From the NCBI GenBank assembly GCA_023101725.1, contig JALJCO010001348.1, positions 62,001 through 126,000 on the forward strand: a stretch of 64,000 nt of DNA, given 5' to 3'. The notes beneath the pieces were generated by a model. That model was not told where the DNA came from. It made no database searches and saw nothing but the letters and a program-made list of their open reading frames with translations. A program made the translations under genes and the position numbers. Of the stretch, positions 1-12,400 are shown in pieces (within the stretch, counting starts at the first letter, position 1; every line of letters starts with the position of its first letter). The stretch is from Atherinomorus stipes (lineage: Eukaryota > Chordata > Actinopteri > Atheriniformes > Atherinidae).

Positions 1-3000
1 ATCATATGGTAATGAGGAAGAGGAGGTGATGAAGACCTGATCATATGGTAATGAGGAAGAGGAGGTGATGAAGACCTGATCATATGGTAATGAGGAAGAG
101 GAGGTGATGAAGATGTGATGGTATGGTAATGAGGAAGAGGAGGTGATGAAGACCTGATCATATGGTAATGAGGAAGAGGAGGTGATGAAGACCTGATCAT
201 ATGGTAATGAGGAAGAGGAGGTGATGAAGATGTGATGGTATGGTAATGAGGAAGAGGAGGTGATTAAGACGTGATCATATGGTAATGAGGAAGAGGAGGT
301 GATGAAGACCTGATCATATGGTAATGAGGAAGAGGAGGTGATGAAGATGTGATGGTATGGTAATGAGGAAGAGGAGGTGATGAAGATGTGATCGTATGGT
401 AATGAGGAAGAGGAGGTGATGAAGACCTGATCATACGGTAATGAGGAAGAGGAGGTGATGAAGATGTGATCGTATGGTAATGAGGAAGAGGAGGTGATGA
501 AGACCTGATCATACGGTAATGAGGAAGAGGAGGTGATGAAGATGTGATCGTATGGTAATGAGGAAGAGGAGGTGATGAAGATGTGATCGTATGGTAATGA
601 GGAAGAGGAGGTGATGAAGATGTGATCGTATGGTAATGAGGAAGAGGAGGTGATGAAGATGTGATCATATGGTAATGAGGATGAGGAGGTGATGAAGATG
701 TGATCGTATGGTAATGAGGAAGAGGAGGTGATGAAGACCTGATCATACGGTAATGAGGAAGAGGAGGTGATGAAGATGTGATGGTATGGTAATGAGGAAG
801 AGGAGGTGATGAAGATGTGATCGTATGGTAATGAGGAAGAGGAGGTGATGAAGACCTGATGATATGGTAATGAGGAAGAGGAGGTGATGAAGATGTGATG
901 GTATGGTAATGAGGAAGAGGAGGTGATGAAGACCTGATCATATGGTAATGAGGAAGAGGAGGTGATGAAGATCTGATGGTATGGTAATGAGGAAGAGGAG
1001 GTGATGAAGATGTGATGGTATGGTAATGAGGAAGAGGAGGTGATGAAGATGTGATCATATGGTAATGAGGAAGAGGAGGTGATGAAGACCTGATCATACG
1101 GTAATGAGGAAGAGGAGGTGATGAAGATGTGATGGTATGGTAATGAGGAAGAGGAGGTGATGAAGACCTGATCGTATGGTAATGAGGAAGAGGAGGTGAT
1201 GAAGATGTGATCGTATGGTAATGAGGAAGAGGAGGTGATGAAGACCTGATCATACGGTAATGAGGAAGAGGAGGTGATGAAGATGTGATGGTATGGTAAT
1301 GAGGAAGAGGAGGTGATGAAGACCTGATCATACGGTAATGAGGAAGAGGAGGTGATGAAGACGTGATCGTATGGTAATGAGGAAGAGGAGGTGATGAAGA
1401 TGTGATCGTATGGTAATGAGGAAGAGGAGGTGATGAAGACGTGATCGTATGGTAATGAGGAAGAGGAGGTGATGAAGATGTGATCGTATGGTAATGAGGA
1501 AGAGGAGGTGATGAAGACCTGATCATACGGTAATGAGGAAGAGGAGGTGATGAAGATGTGATCATATGGTAATGAGGAAGAGCAGGTGATGAAGACCTGA
1601 TCATATGGTAATGAGGAAGAGGAGGTGATGAAGATGTGATGGTATGGTAATGAGGAAGAGGAGGTGATGAAGACCTGATCATACGGTAATGAGGAAGAGG
1701 AGGTGATGAAGATGTGATGGTATGGTAATGAGGAAGAGGAGGTGATGAAGACCTGATCATACGGTAATGAGGAAGAGGAGGTGATGAAGATGTGATCATA
1801 TGGTAATGAGGAAGAGGAGGTGATGAAGACCTGATCATATGGTAATGAGGAAGAGGAGGTGATGAAGATGTGATGGTATGGTAATGAGGAAGAGGAGGTG
1901 ATGAAGATGTGATGGTATGGTAATGAGGAAGAGGAGGTGATGAAGACCTGATCATACGGTAATGAGGAAGAGGAGGTGATGAAGACCTGATCATATGGTA
2001 ATGAGGAAGAGGAGGTGATGAAGATGTGATGGTATGGTAATGAGGAAGAGGAGGTGATGAAGACCTGATCATATGGTAATGAGGAAGAGGAGGTGATGAA
2101 GATGTGATGGTATGGTAATGAGGAAGAGGAGGTGATGAAGACCTGATCATATGGTAATGAGGAAGAGGAGGTGATGAAGATGTGATCGTATGGTAATGAG
2201 GAAGAGGAGGTGATGAAGATGTGATTGTATGGTAATGAGGAAGAGGAGGTGATGAAGACGTGATCGTATGGTAATGAGGAAGAGGAGGTGATGAAGACCT
2301 GATCATATAGTAATGAGGAAGAGGAGGTGATGAAGACGTGATCATACGGTAATGAGGAAGAGGAGGTGATGAAGACCTGATCATATGGTAATGAGGAAGA
2401 GGAGGTGATGAAGATGTGATGGTATGGTAATGAGGAAGAGGAGGTGATGAAGACCTGATTATACGGTAATGAGGAAGAGGAGGTGATGAAGATGTGATGG
2501 TATGGTAATGAGGAAGAGGAGGTGATGAAGACGTGATCATATGGTAATGAGGAAGAGGAGGTGATGAAGATGTGATGGTATGGTAATGAGGAAGAGGAGG
2601 TGATGAAGATGTGATGGTATGGTAATGAGGAAGAGGAGGTGATGAAGACCTGATCATACGGTAATGAGGAAGAGGAGGTGATGAAGACCTGATCATATGG
2701 TAATGAGGAAGAGGAGGTGATGAAGATGTGATGGTATGGTAATGAGGAAGAGGAGGTGATGAAGACCTGATCGTATGGTAATGAGGAAGAGGAGGTGATG
2801 AAGATGTGATGGTATGGTAATGAGGAAGAGGAGGTGATGAAGACCTGATCATATAGTAATGAGGAAGAGGAGGTGATGAAGACGTGATCGTATGGTAATG
2901 AGGAAGAGGAGGTGATGAAGATGTGATTGTATGGTAATGAGGAAGAGGAGGTGATGAAGACGTGATCGTATGGTAATGAGGAAGAGGAGGTGATGAAGAT

Positions 3001-3274
3001 GTGATTGTATGGTAATGAGGAAGAGGAGGTGATGAAGACGTGATCGTATGGTAATGAGGAAGAGGAGGTGATGAAGATGTGATTGTATGGTAATGAGGAA
3101 GAGGAGGTGATGAAGACGTGATCGTATGGTAATGAGGAAGAGGAGGTGATGAAGATGTGATTGTATGGTAATGAGGAAGAGGAGGTGATGAAGACGTGAT
3201 CGTATGGTAATGAGGAAGAGGAGGTGATGAAGACGTGATCGTATGGTAATGAGGAAGAGGAGGTGATGAAGACG
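1..3274. repeat. 39-bp minisatellite, about 84 units, truncated by the window start
   Basis: The unit core is GGTAATGAGGAAGAGGAGG followed by TGATGAAGA. Variation is concentrated in about ten bases (CCTGATCATA, TGTGATGGTA, CGTGATCGTA). 39 is divisible by three, so the minus strand is open for 862 codons of a 13-aa repeat, which is not a gene. It begins one base from slc4a7 exon 24's TAA. Confidence 0.97.
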
Positions 3275-3386
3275 TTACCTGCTGCAGCGTCTCAGAGCTC
3301 TGCTGCTTTCAGGGTTCATGGAAACAGATTTCCAGATTCCACTTTTGGCCATTTCATCCGAGATGTTGACTTCTGACGGGTCCGAC
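3275..3386 (-). CDS. slc4a7: slc4a7 exon 24, last exon seen
   Basis: The exon encodes [20 protein letters not shown], then [17 protein letters not shown], after a CA-repeat acceptor tract. NISDEM is a conserved tail motif. It ends either at TAA (3,275-3,277) or at donor CAG|GTAACG (exon end 3,279). The 39-bp array begins at 3,274 and shows no AATAAA on the minus strand. Splicing to an exon left of the window is therefore likely. Confidence 0.88.
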
Positions 3387-3398
3387 CTGCACACACAC

Positions 3399-3473
<75 letters not shown>

Positions 3474-6400
3474 CACACACGCACGTATCAGTCCCTGCGG
3501 TGCGTTCGTGGGCATCCTTGTCTGGTCCCAGACTCACCGTCCCTTCAGGCCCTTGATGGGGATCTTCAGGAGGTCTTCCCGGCCGTACGGGGGCTCCGCC
3601 TCCACCTCCATCAGCCTCTTCCGAGCATCCTGGAAACACGTCACAGCCAATGAGAAGCCAGAATCGGGGTCACATGGTTCAACGCCAGTGATGGGGAAAA
3701 CGGCGCTGGAATAGACGGCGTTACTAACGGCGCTACTTTCCTCAGTAACGGTACTCTAACACCGTTAGCAGCAGCACGTTATGCCGATCAATCAGCAACT
3801 GATCGGATCAGGCTGAAATGATAAAAAAATACAATTGATCAGGAAATCCAATCAAAGGTTAAAATCCCTGATCTGATCACGTCATCGATGGCCGTGTGCC
3901 TGCGTTTTTATGGTCTGCTGTACATTCTGGATCCAAAGGTGTAACATGCACGTGTTTACGGCTCGTCACGTTTTTATCCACATCTGCTACGAAGGAATAC
4001 TGACGTGATCTGCTCGTATAAATAAATAGTTACATAGGTAACATAAAGACGAGCGATGCACGATACAATACGCCCCTACCGGTATCGGACATCGGCCATC
4101 ACACCGATATTTAACGATCAGCCCACTGTTTCTAAAAAAAAAAAAAAACACCCCAAAACAACTTTTTCTTCAAAAACTTCTTTTTTACAGAGTTTAAAAC
4201 TTGTAAAGACTAGGGGTGGGAAAAAAACATCGATACACTGAAATATCGCGATATTTTTCATATGCCAATATCATATTGACATTTAAAAACACAGTGTTGG
4301 TCTATTTTACTAATAAAATCTTGCGATATTTCATTGTTCTGTTACAAAATCTCACGAGAATTCACAAACATTTTGCAATATTTTGCTGATATTATAGACA
4401 TTTAAAAATGCGGTATCGACCTATTTTATGAATTAAATCTTGCGATATTTCATCGTTCAATTACAAAATCTCGAGAGAATTCATGAAATATTGTGAGATT
4501 TCCCAACAGAACAATGAAATCTTGCAAGGATTTGTAAGTAAAATAGATCGATACCAAGTTTTTAAATATCAATTTGACCTCAGCATATGAAAACATTGCG
4601 ATATTTCAGTGTATCAAAATTTTTTCCCACCCCTGTTTATCAAAGTGTTGGAAACAGAGAACAAAACTGGTGTGGTGCAGTACAGGTGTGGTGCAGTACA
4701 GGTGCGGTGTAGTACAGGTGTGGTGTAGTACAGGTGTGGTGTAGTACAGGTGTGGTGTAGTACAGGTGTGGTGTAGTACAGGTGTGGTGCAGTACAGGTG
4801 TGGTGCAGTACAGGTGTGGTGTAGTACAGGTGTGGTGCAGTACAGGTGTGGTGTAGTACAGGTGTGGTGCAGTACAGGTGTGGTGTAGTACAGGTGTGGT
4901 GCAGTACAGGTGTGGTGTAGTACAGGTGTGGTGTAGTACAGGTGTGGTGTAGTACAGGTGTGGTGTAGTACAGGTGTGGTGCAGTACAGGTGTGGTGTAG
5001 TACAGGTGTGGTGTAGTACAGGTGTGGTGTAGTACAGGTGTGGTGCAGTACAGGTGTGGTGCAGTACGGGTGTGGTGTAGTACGGGTGTGGTGTAGTACG
5101 GGTGTGGTGTAGTACGGGTGTGGTGTAGTACGGGTGTGGTGTAGTACGGGTGTGGTGTAGTACAGGTGTGGTAGTACGGGTGTGGTGCAGTACGGGTGTG
5201 GTGTAGTACAGGTGTGGTGTAGTACGGGTGTGGTATAGTACAGGTGTGGTGTAGTACAGGTGTGGTGTAGTATAGTTGTGGTGTAGTACAGGTGTGGTGT
5301 AGTACGAGTGTGGTGTAGTACAGGTGTGATGTAGTACAGGTGTGGTGTAATACGGGTGTGGTGTAGTACAGGTGTGGTGTAGTACAGGTGTGGTGTAGTA
5401 CAGGTGTGATGTAGTACAGGTGTGATGTAGTACGGGTGTGGTGTAATACAGGTGTGATGTAGTACAGGTGTGGTGTAATACAGGTGTGGTGTAGTACAGG
5501 TGTGGTGTAGTACAGGTGTGATGTAGTACAGGTGTGGTGTAATACAGGTGTGATGTAGTACGGGTGTGGTGTAGTACAGGTGTGGTGTAGTACAGGTGTG
5601 GTGTAATACAGGTGTGGTGTAGTACGGGTGTGGTGTAGTACAGGTGTGGTGTAGTACAGGTGTGGTGTAGTACGGGTGTGGTGTAGTACAGGTGTGGTGT
5701 AATACAGGTGTGATGTAGTACAGGTGTGATGTAGTACAGGTGTGGTGTAGTACAGGTGTGGTGTAGTACAGGTGTGGTGTAGTACAGGTGTGGTGTAGTA
5801 CGGGTGTGGTGTAGTACAGGTGTGGTGTAGTACAGGTGTGGTGTAGTACAGGTGTGTGTAGTACAGGTGTGGTGTAGTACGGGTGTGGTGTAGTACGGGT
5901 GTGGTGTAGTACAGGTGTGGTGTAGTACAGGTGTGGTGTAGTACAGGTGTGGTGTAGTACAGGTGTGGTGTAGTACGGGTGTGGTGTAGTACGGGTGTGG
6001 TGTAGTACAGGTGTGGTGTAGTACAGGTGTGGTGTAGTACGGGTGTGGTGTAGTACAGGTGTGGTGTAGTACAGGTGTGGTGTAGTACAGGTGTAGTACG
6101 GGTGTGGTGTAGTACGGGTGTGGTGTAGTACAGGGTGGTGTAGTACAGGTGTGGTGTAGTACAGGTGTGGTGTAGTACAGGTGTGGTGTAGTACAGGTGT
6201 GGTGTAGTACAAGTGTGGTGTAGTACGGGTGTGGTGTAGTACAGGTGTGGTGTAGTACAGGTGTGATGTAATACAGGTGTGGTGTAGTATAGGGCTGGAC
6301 AATTAATCGTATGTTTAATCGTGATTTCAATTTAGCCTTTTCACAATCACAAAAACAGTGTAATCGAAGAAAAACAATTAATCGCTGAAGTGAACAGATG

Positions 6401-9400
6401 TGGTGGAATTATAGGAGGTAAAGTGCAGGTGAGTATAGAACAGGAATGTGATGTAGTACAGGTGTGGTGTATTCATTTTTTAGTGCTATTATTACAGGTG
6501 TTGTATAGTATTCTTATCTGTACTCTTTTACTTGTTTCTAATTTATTTTCGGTGTTATTTTTTTACAGATGTGATGTAGTTCAAGTTGAGTTATACTGGT
6601 TCAATAGTACAGTTGTGTATAAAATCAGGATGTAATAATGGTGTATACAGGTGTGATTTCAGATGTCAGTCAAAATACAGGTCGTGATGTATACAGTTTT
6701 TGTATAATCGTCCAGCTGTGGTGTAGTACAGGTGTGGTGTAGTACAGGTGTGGTGTAGTACTGGTGTGGTGTAGTACTGGTGTGGTGTAGTACTGGTGTG
6801 GTGTAGTACAGGTGTGGTGTAGTACAGGTGTGGTGTAGTACAGGTGTGGTGTAGTACAGGTGTGGTGTAGTACAGGTGTGGTGTAGTACAGGTGTGGTGT
6901 AGTACAGCTGTGGTGTAGTACAGGTGTGGTGTAGTACAGGTGTGGTGTAGTACAGGTGTGGTGTAGTACAGGTGTAGTACGGGTGTGGTGTAGTACAGGT
7001 GTGGTGTAGTACAGGTGTGGTGTAGTACAGGTGTAGTACGGGTGTGGTGTAGTACAGGTGTGGTGTAGTACAGGTGTGGTGTAGTACAGGTGTGGTGTAG
7101 TACAGGTGTAGTACTGGTGTGGTGTAGTACAGGTGTGGTGTAGTACCAGACTCTCCGCCGCTCCCGTGGCTGTTTAGTCAGCTTTTGGCAGAGGATCACT
7201 TTTTGGCACAACACCGGCAGCGCTGCAGTGGTTTGTGTTTCTACTCGCAGTTTCCGACTCGTGAACAATGTTTTTTTTGTTTTCTTATTTATCTCGTTAC
7301 GGTCTCTGTCTGATCCGCGTCTGCTGTCCGTGTTGACAGCTGTCATCTCCCGACACGTCACATAGCGCCCGTCTCCGAATGGGGCGTGGCTTAGCCATAG
7401 GTCAACTGTAGCTTTTCTAAATTTAAGAAATACCGCTTTCATTTTTGAAAATGGGTGATGGAAACGCAGCTAGAGGTTCCGTTTGTACGTCTGTCCACAG
7501 TCTGGACTTCCAACCAGACCTGAACCAGGACCTGGCTGGTTCTGGTTCTGGTCCTGGCCGGCGGTCTCACCTCCTTCTCCCTCTTCTTCTTGTCGTCGTC
7601 CTTCTTCTTCTTGCTCTCGGGGATCAGGTCGTCCAGCCAGCTCAGCTCCCGCTTGGTGAAGCAGAAATCCAGCAGCTTCCGGATGAAGACCAGAGCCAGG
7701 ACCTGGAGGACGGAGGACGGAGATGAGACACGGACACGCGGCGAGGGACGCGTCTCCGGGACGGACTCACCATCATGGGGAAGATGACGGCGGCTGGCGA
7801 GGCCTTGATGACCCAGAGGACAATGAGACAGGACAGCTGGACCACGGTGAAGACGTGGACCTTCCAGAGCGGGACGTAGCGCAGGTAGATCAGGTCTGGC
7901 TGGTGCTTCGCCGGCATGCCGAACAGCTTGATCCGGTCGAACAGCTGCAAGACGGAGACACGTGAGACGGAGACGGACAACGGAGGGACAGGTGGACAAA
8001 TGCAGAGACTGACCTGAATGCCTTTGAGGGAGGACACGCCCATGTAGAGGAAGACGCCATAGAGGACAGGCATCGGGATGAACTGCAGGAGGAGGACAAG
8101 TTTGATTTTCTGACGGGAGACAGAGAGTCTCTGAGTGGGACGAGGACGGACAGGGAGGGAAAAGATGGAACAAGGAGGGATGAGATGGGATGAGGACAGA
8201 CGAGACGGGATAAGGTTGGAAAAGAGGGGTTTAGTCGGGACCATGAAAATGGGAAAAGACGGGACGGGGTGGGACGAGACAGGACGAGGAAAGACACCCA
8301 CCTTGAGCGCAGAGGTCATGAAGACGGAGCAGCCCATGAGGACGAAGATCATGAAGCCGGTGACGCGCTGCTCCCGGATGCCCAGGAACTTGGGCTGCTC
8401 TCCGGGCGCGGCGCAGCCGGACTCCACCTTCAGGCTGTTGACGTGGGAGATGGAGAGCACGGTGGCCGCCACGAACCACGGCAGCCCCATGATGGAGCAC
8501 ACGCCCAGCATCAGGGCCACCACCAGCAGGTCCAGGTGGTAGCCGCAGCCCTTCTGGAGACGGGACGCACGGGGACACACGGGGACACACGGGTCACCGT
8601 CCGAGTCTCATCCACCCGCCTACCTGTCTCACATCCACCCGTCTCTCATCCAACCGTCTACCTGTCTCACATCCACTGTTCATCCGTTTCACATCCACCC
8701 GTCTCTCATCCAATCGTCTACCCGTCTCACATCCACCTGCCTCTCATCCACCCGTCTACCCGTCTCACATCCTCCGTCCATCCGTTTCACATCCACCCGC
8801 CTCTCATCCACCCGTCTACAAGTCTCACATCCACCCGTCTCTCATCCAACCGTCTACCTGTCTCACATCCACTGTTCATCCGTTTCACATCCACCCGTCT
8901 CTCATCCAATCGTCTACCTGTCTCACATCCACCCGTCTCTCATCCAACCGTCTACCTGTCTCACATCCACTGTTCATCCGTTTCACATCCACCAGTCTCT
9001 CATCCAATCGTCTACCTGTCTCACATCCACCCGTCTCTCATCCAACCATCTACCTGTCTCACATCCACTGTTCATCCGTTTCACATCCACCCGTCTCTCA
9101 TCCAATCGTCCACCTGTCTCATATCCACCCGTCTCTCATGCACATCCACCTGTCTCTTATCCACTGTCCATCCATTTCACATCCACCTGTCTCTCTTCCA
9201 ATCGTCCACCTGTCTCACATCCACCGTCCACCCGTCTCACATCCACTATCCACAAGTCTAACATCCACCTGTCTCTCATCCAATTGTCCACCTCTCTCTT
9301 ATCCACATCCACCCGTCTCACATCCACTGTCCACCCGTCTCTCATCCACCCGTCTCTCATCCACCCGACTCACATCTACCCGTCTCACATCCACCATCCA

Positions 9401-12400
9401 CCTGTCTCATCCACCCATCTACCCGTCTCACATTCACCCACCCACCCAAATCTGATCCACCTGTCTCTCATCCACCCGACTCACATCTACCCGTCTCACA
9501 TCCACCCGTCTACCCGTCTCACATCTACCCGTCTCTCATCCAACCGTCTACCTGTCTCACATCCACCGTCCATCCATTTCACATCCACCTGCCTCTCATC
9601 CACCCGTCTACTCGTCTCACATCCACCCGTCTCTCATCCAACCGTCTACCTGTCTCACATCCACCGTCCAACCATTTCACATCCACCTGCCTCTCATCCA
9701 CCCGTCTACCCGTCTCACATCCACCCGTCTACCCGTCTCACATCCACCCGTCTACCTGTCTCACATCCACTGTTCATCCGTCTCACATCCACCCGTCTCT
9801 CATCCAATCGTCCACCTGTCTCATATCCACCCGTTTCTCATGCACATCCACCTGTCTCTTATCCACTGTCCATCCGTTTCACATCCACCTGTCTATCTAC
9901 ATCCACCCGTCTCACATCCACTTTCCATCAGTTTCACATCCACCTGTCTCTCTTCCAATCGTCCACCTGTCTCACATCCACCGCCCACCCGTCTCACATC
10001 CACTATCCTCAAGTCTAACATCCACCTGTCTCTCATCCAATCGTCCACCTGTCTCTTATCCACATCCACCCGTCTCACATCCACTGTCCATCCGTCTCTC
10101 ATCCACCCGTGTCTCATCCACCCGTCTCTCATCCACCCGTCTCTCATCCACCCGTCTCACATCCACCCTCCACCTGTCTCACATCCACCCATCTACCCGT
10201 CTCACATTCACCCACCCACCCAAATCTTATCCACCCGTCTCACATCCACCGTCCACCTGTCTCACATTCACCAATCCACCCGAATCTCATCCACCTAACT
10301 AACATTCACCCGTCCACCTGTTTCACATCCATCGTCCATCCGTCTCACATCCACCTGTCTATCTGTCTCACATCCACTGTCCACCTGTCTCACATTTAGC
10401 GGTCTACGATCAGATCTGGACCAGCACCGACCTTCAGCTTGTTCTCCTTTCTGTTGACGATGACGGCGGTGATCTGCTGGTCCATGAAGATCAGGATGGT
10501 GCAGAGCAGAGCCGGAACGGCGGCGACCAGCAGCGTCCACCAGGGGTTCGGTCCCAGCGGGGAGATCAGCCAGCCCCGGTGGCTGGACGTGGGCTGAACA
10601 GACGAGGAGGACATTCGGTTAAAACCTTTCCAGTCACTATAGGTGGGCCTCAGGGCTCCATCATGGGGCCCCTTCTCGTCATCACCCACCTCCACCTCAG
10701 AAAATGATAAAATCGACATCTGTCCACTGTTAAATGGATAACACCCATCTTCCCGACCCCCCCGGGTCTAGACCAGAACCCGATGGGACAGATTTACCTC
10801 AAAGCGGTCGGGGACGTTGAGTTTGGGCGAAGGAACTCCGACCAGATAGTCTACCAGGACCATGATCATGATGGTGAGGAAGACGGCGAAGTCACTGATG
10901 GTGGATCGGACCTGCAGGACCAGAACTTTCTGTTAAACACCTCATCGGACCATAAGATGCTGGACATCGACCCGTTTCTGGGAGAACTACGGCCAACAGC
11001 TGTGTGGACCTTGGTGGGGAAATATCTCTTGGTCTTGAAGTGTTTGAAGAAGGAGGAGAGGAAGAAGGTGGTGAAGAAGAGGATGACGGACCAGAAGAGG
11101 ACATCAGGGACGTAGGGACTGTCACGGCTGCAGGCCGGGCCGACGAACGCGCCTCTGAGCCCCTGACAGTCCTGCAGACAGACGGACAGATGGACGTAGG
11201 TGAGGACCTGCATTCCTCTGATGCTCCACAAACACAGACAGTCCGAGTCCATCAGCTGGAACCAGGATCTCAGATTCTCTAGAAAACACTAGTCTGGATT
11301 AAACTGATGATCAACAACGAAATCAGGGAGATTCCAGCAGAGTCTGGTGGAGGAGTGGTAAAGATGGATTATCTAAAATAACCAACTCAGTTAATCTGAG
11401 GTAACCAGTAAATTAACTGTTAATCTGAGGCAGCCAGTTAATTTCCAGTTAATCTGAGGCACACAGTAAATTACCAGTTAATCTGAGGTTACAAGTGTAT
11501 TACTAGTTAATCTGAGGCAGCCAGTGTATTACCAATTAATCTGAGGTTACCAGTTATTTCCCAGTTAATCTGAGGTTTCCAGTTAATTTCCAGTTAATCT
11601 GAGGTTTCCAGTTAATTTCCAGTTAATCTGAGGTTTCCAGTTAATTCTCAGATAATCTGAGGTAACCAGTTAATTCCCAGTTAATCTGAGGGAGCCAGTC
11701 AATTCCCAGTTAATCTGAGGTTACAAGTGTATTACTAGTTAATCTGAGGCAGCCAGTGTATTACCAATTAATCTGAGGTTTCCAGTGAATTCCCAGTTAA
11801 TCTGAGGTTTCCAGTTAATTCTCAGATAATCTGAGGCAGCCAGTCAATTCCCAGTTAATCTGAGGTTTCCGGGTAATTTCCAGTTAATCTGAGGTTTCCA
11901 GCTAATTACAGTTAATCTAAGGTTTCCATCTAATTTGAGGTTTCCAGTTAATTCCTAGTTAATCTGAGGTTTCCAGTAATTTCCAGTTAATCTGAGGTTT
12001 CCAATTAATTCCCAGTTAATCTGAGGTTTACAGTAATTTCCATTTAATCTGAGGTTTCCGTTTATTTACCAGTTAATCTGAGGTAACCAGTGAATCTGGT
12101 AATTAACTGGTTGGAGTATTGCTGGTCCTGGTTCTGTTGGACCAGCTGGAGGACCTTGGAGACTTCTGACACTTTCAAGCATCACTGAAACGGTCCGGGG
12201 AGACAAAAAAAGGTTCTGGTTCTGGAGCAGCAGACTGGTCCTGCAGACCCTGCTGACCATGGTGGATCGTCCTGGATCAGGACTATCTCGTTGACTCAGA
12301 GGACACGTTTTTTTATGTGGCCCGTTTCCATGGTAACAACTGGCGCATCAGTCCCTGACTGGACACTAGACCCGGAGGAACCTGGTTCCACGTTCTACCT

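Noticed and set aside
264..2852. 862-codon minus-strand open frame of a 13-residue repeat
   Set aside because: It follows from a 39-bp unit length divisible by three with no stop in that frame. It has no signal, domain or start context, and units vary as neutral DNA.
4606..6330. Two overlapping minus-strand frames over 560 codons, Tyr/His/Thr-rich
   Set aside because: A 16-bp array read in three-unit periods. Both frames are equally open, as expected for a repeat.
7445..8590. Plus-strand and alternate-frame ORFs across slc4a7 exons
   Set aside because: Shadows of exons 19-22, which are supported by similarity, phase and splice sites.
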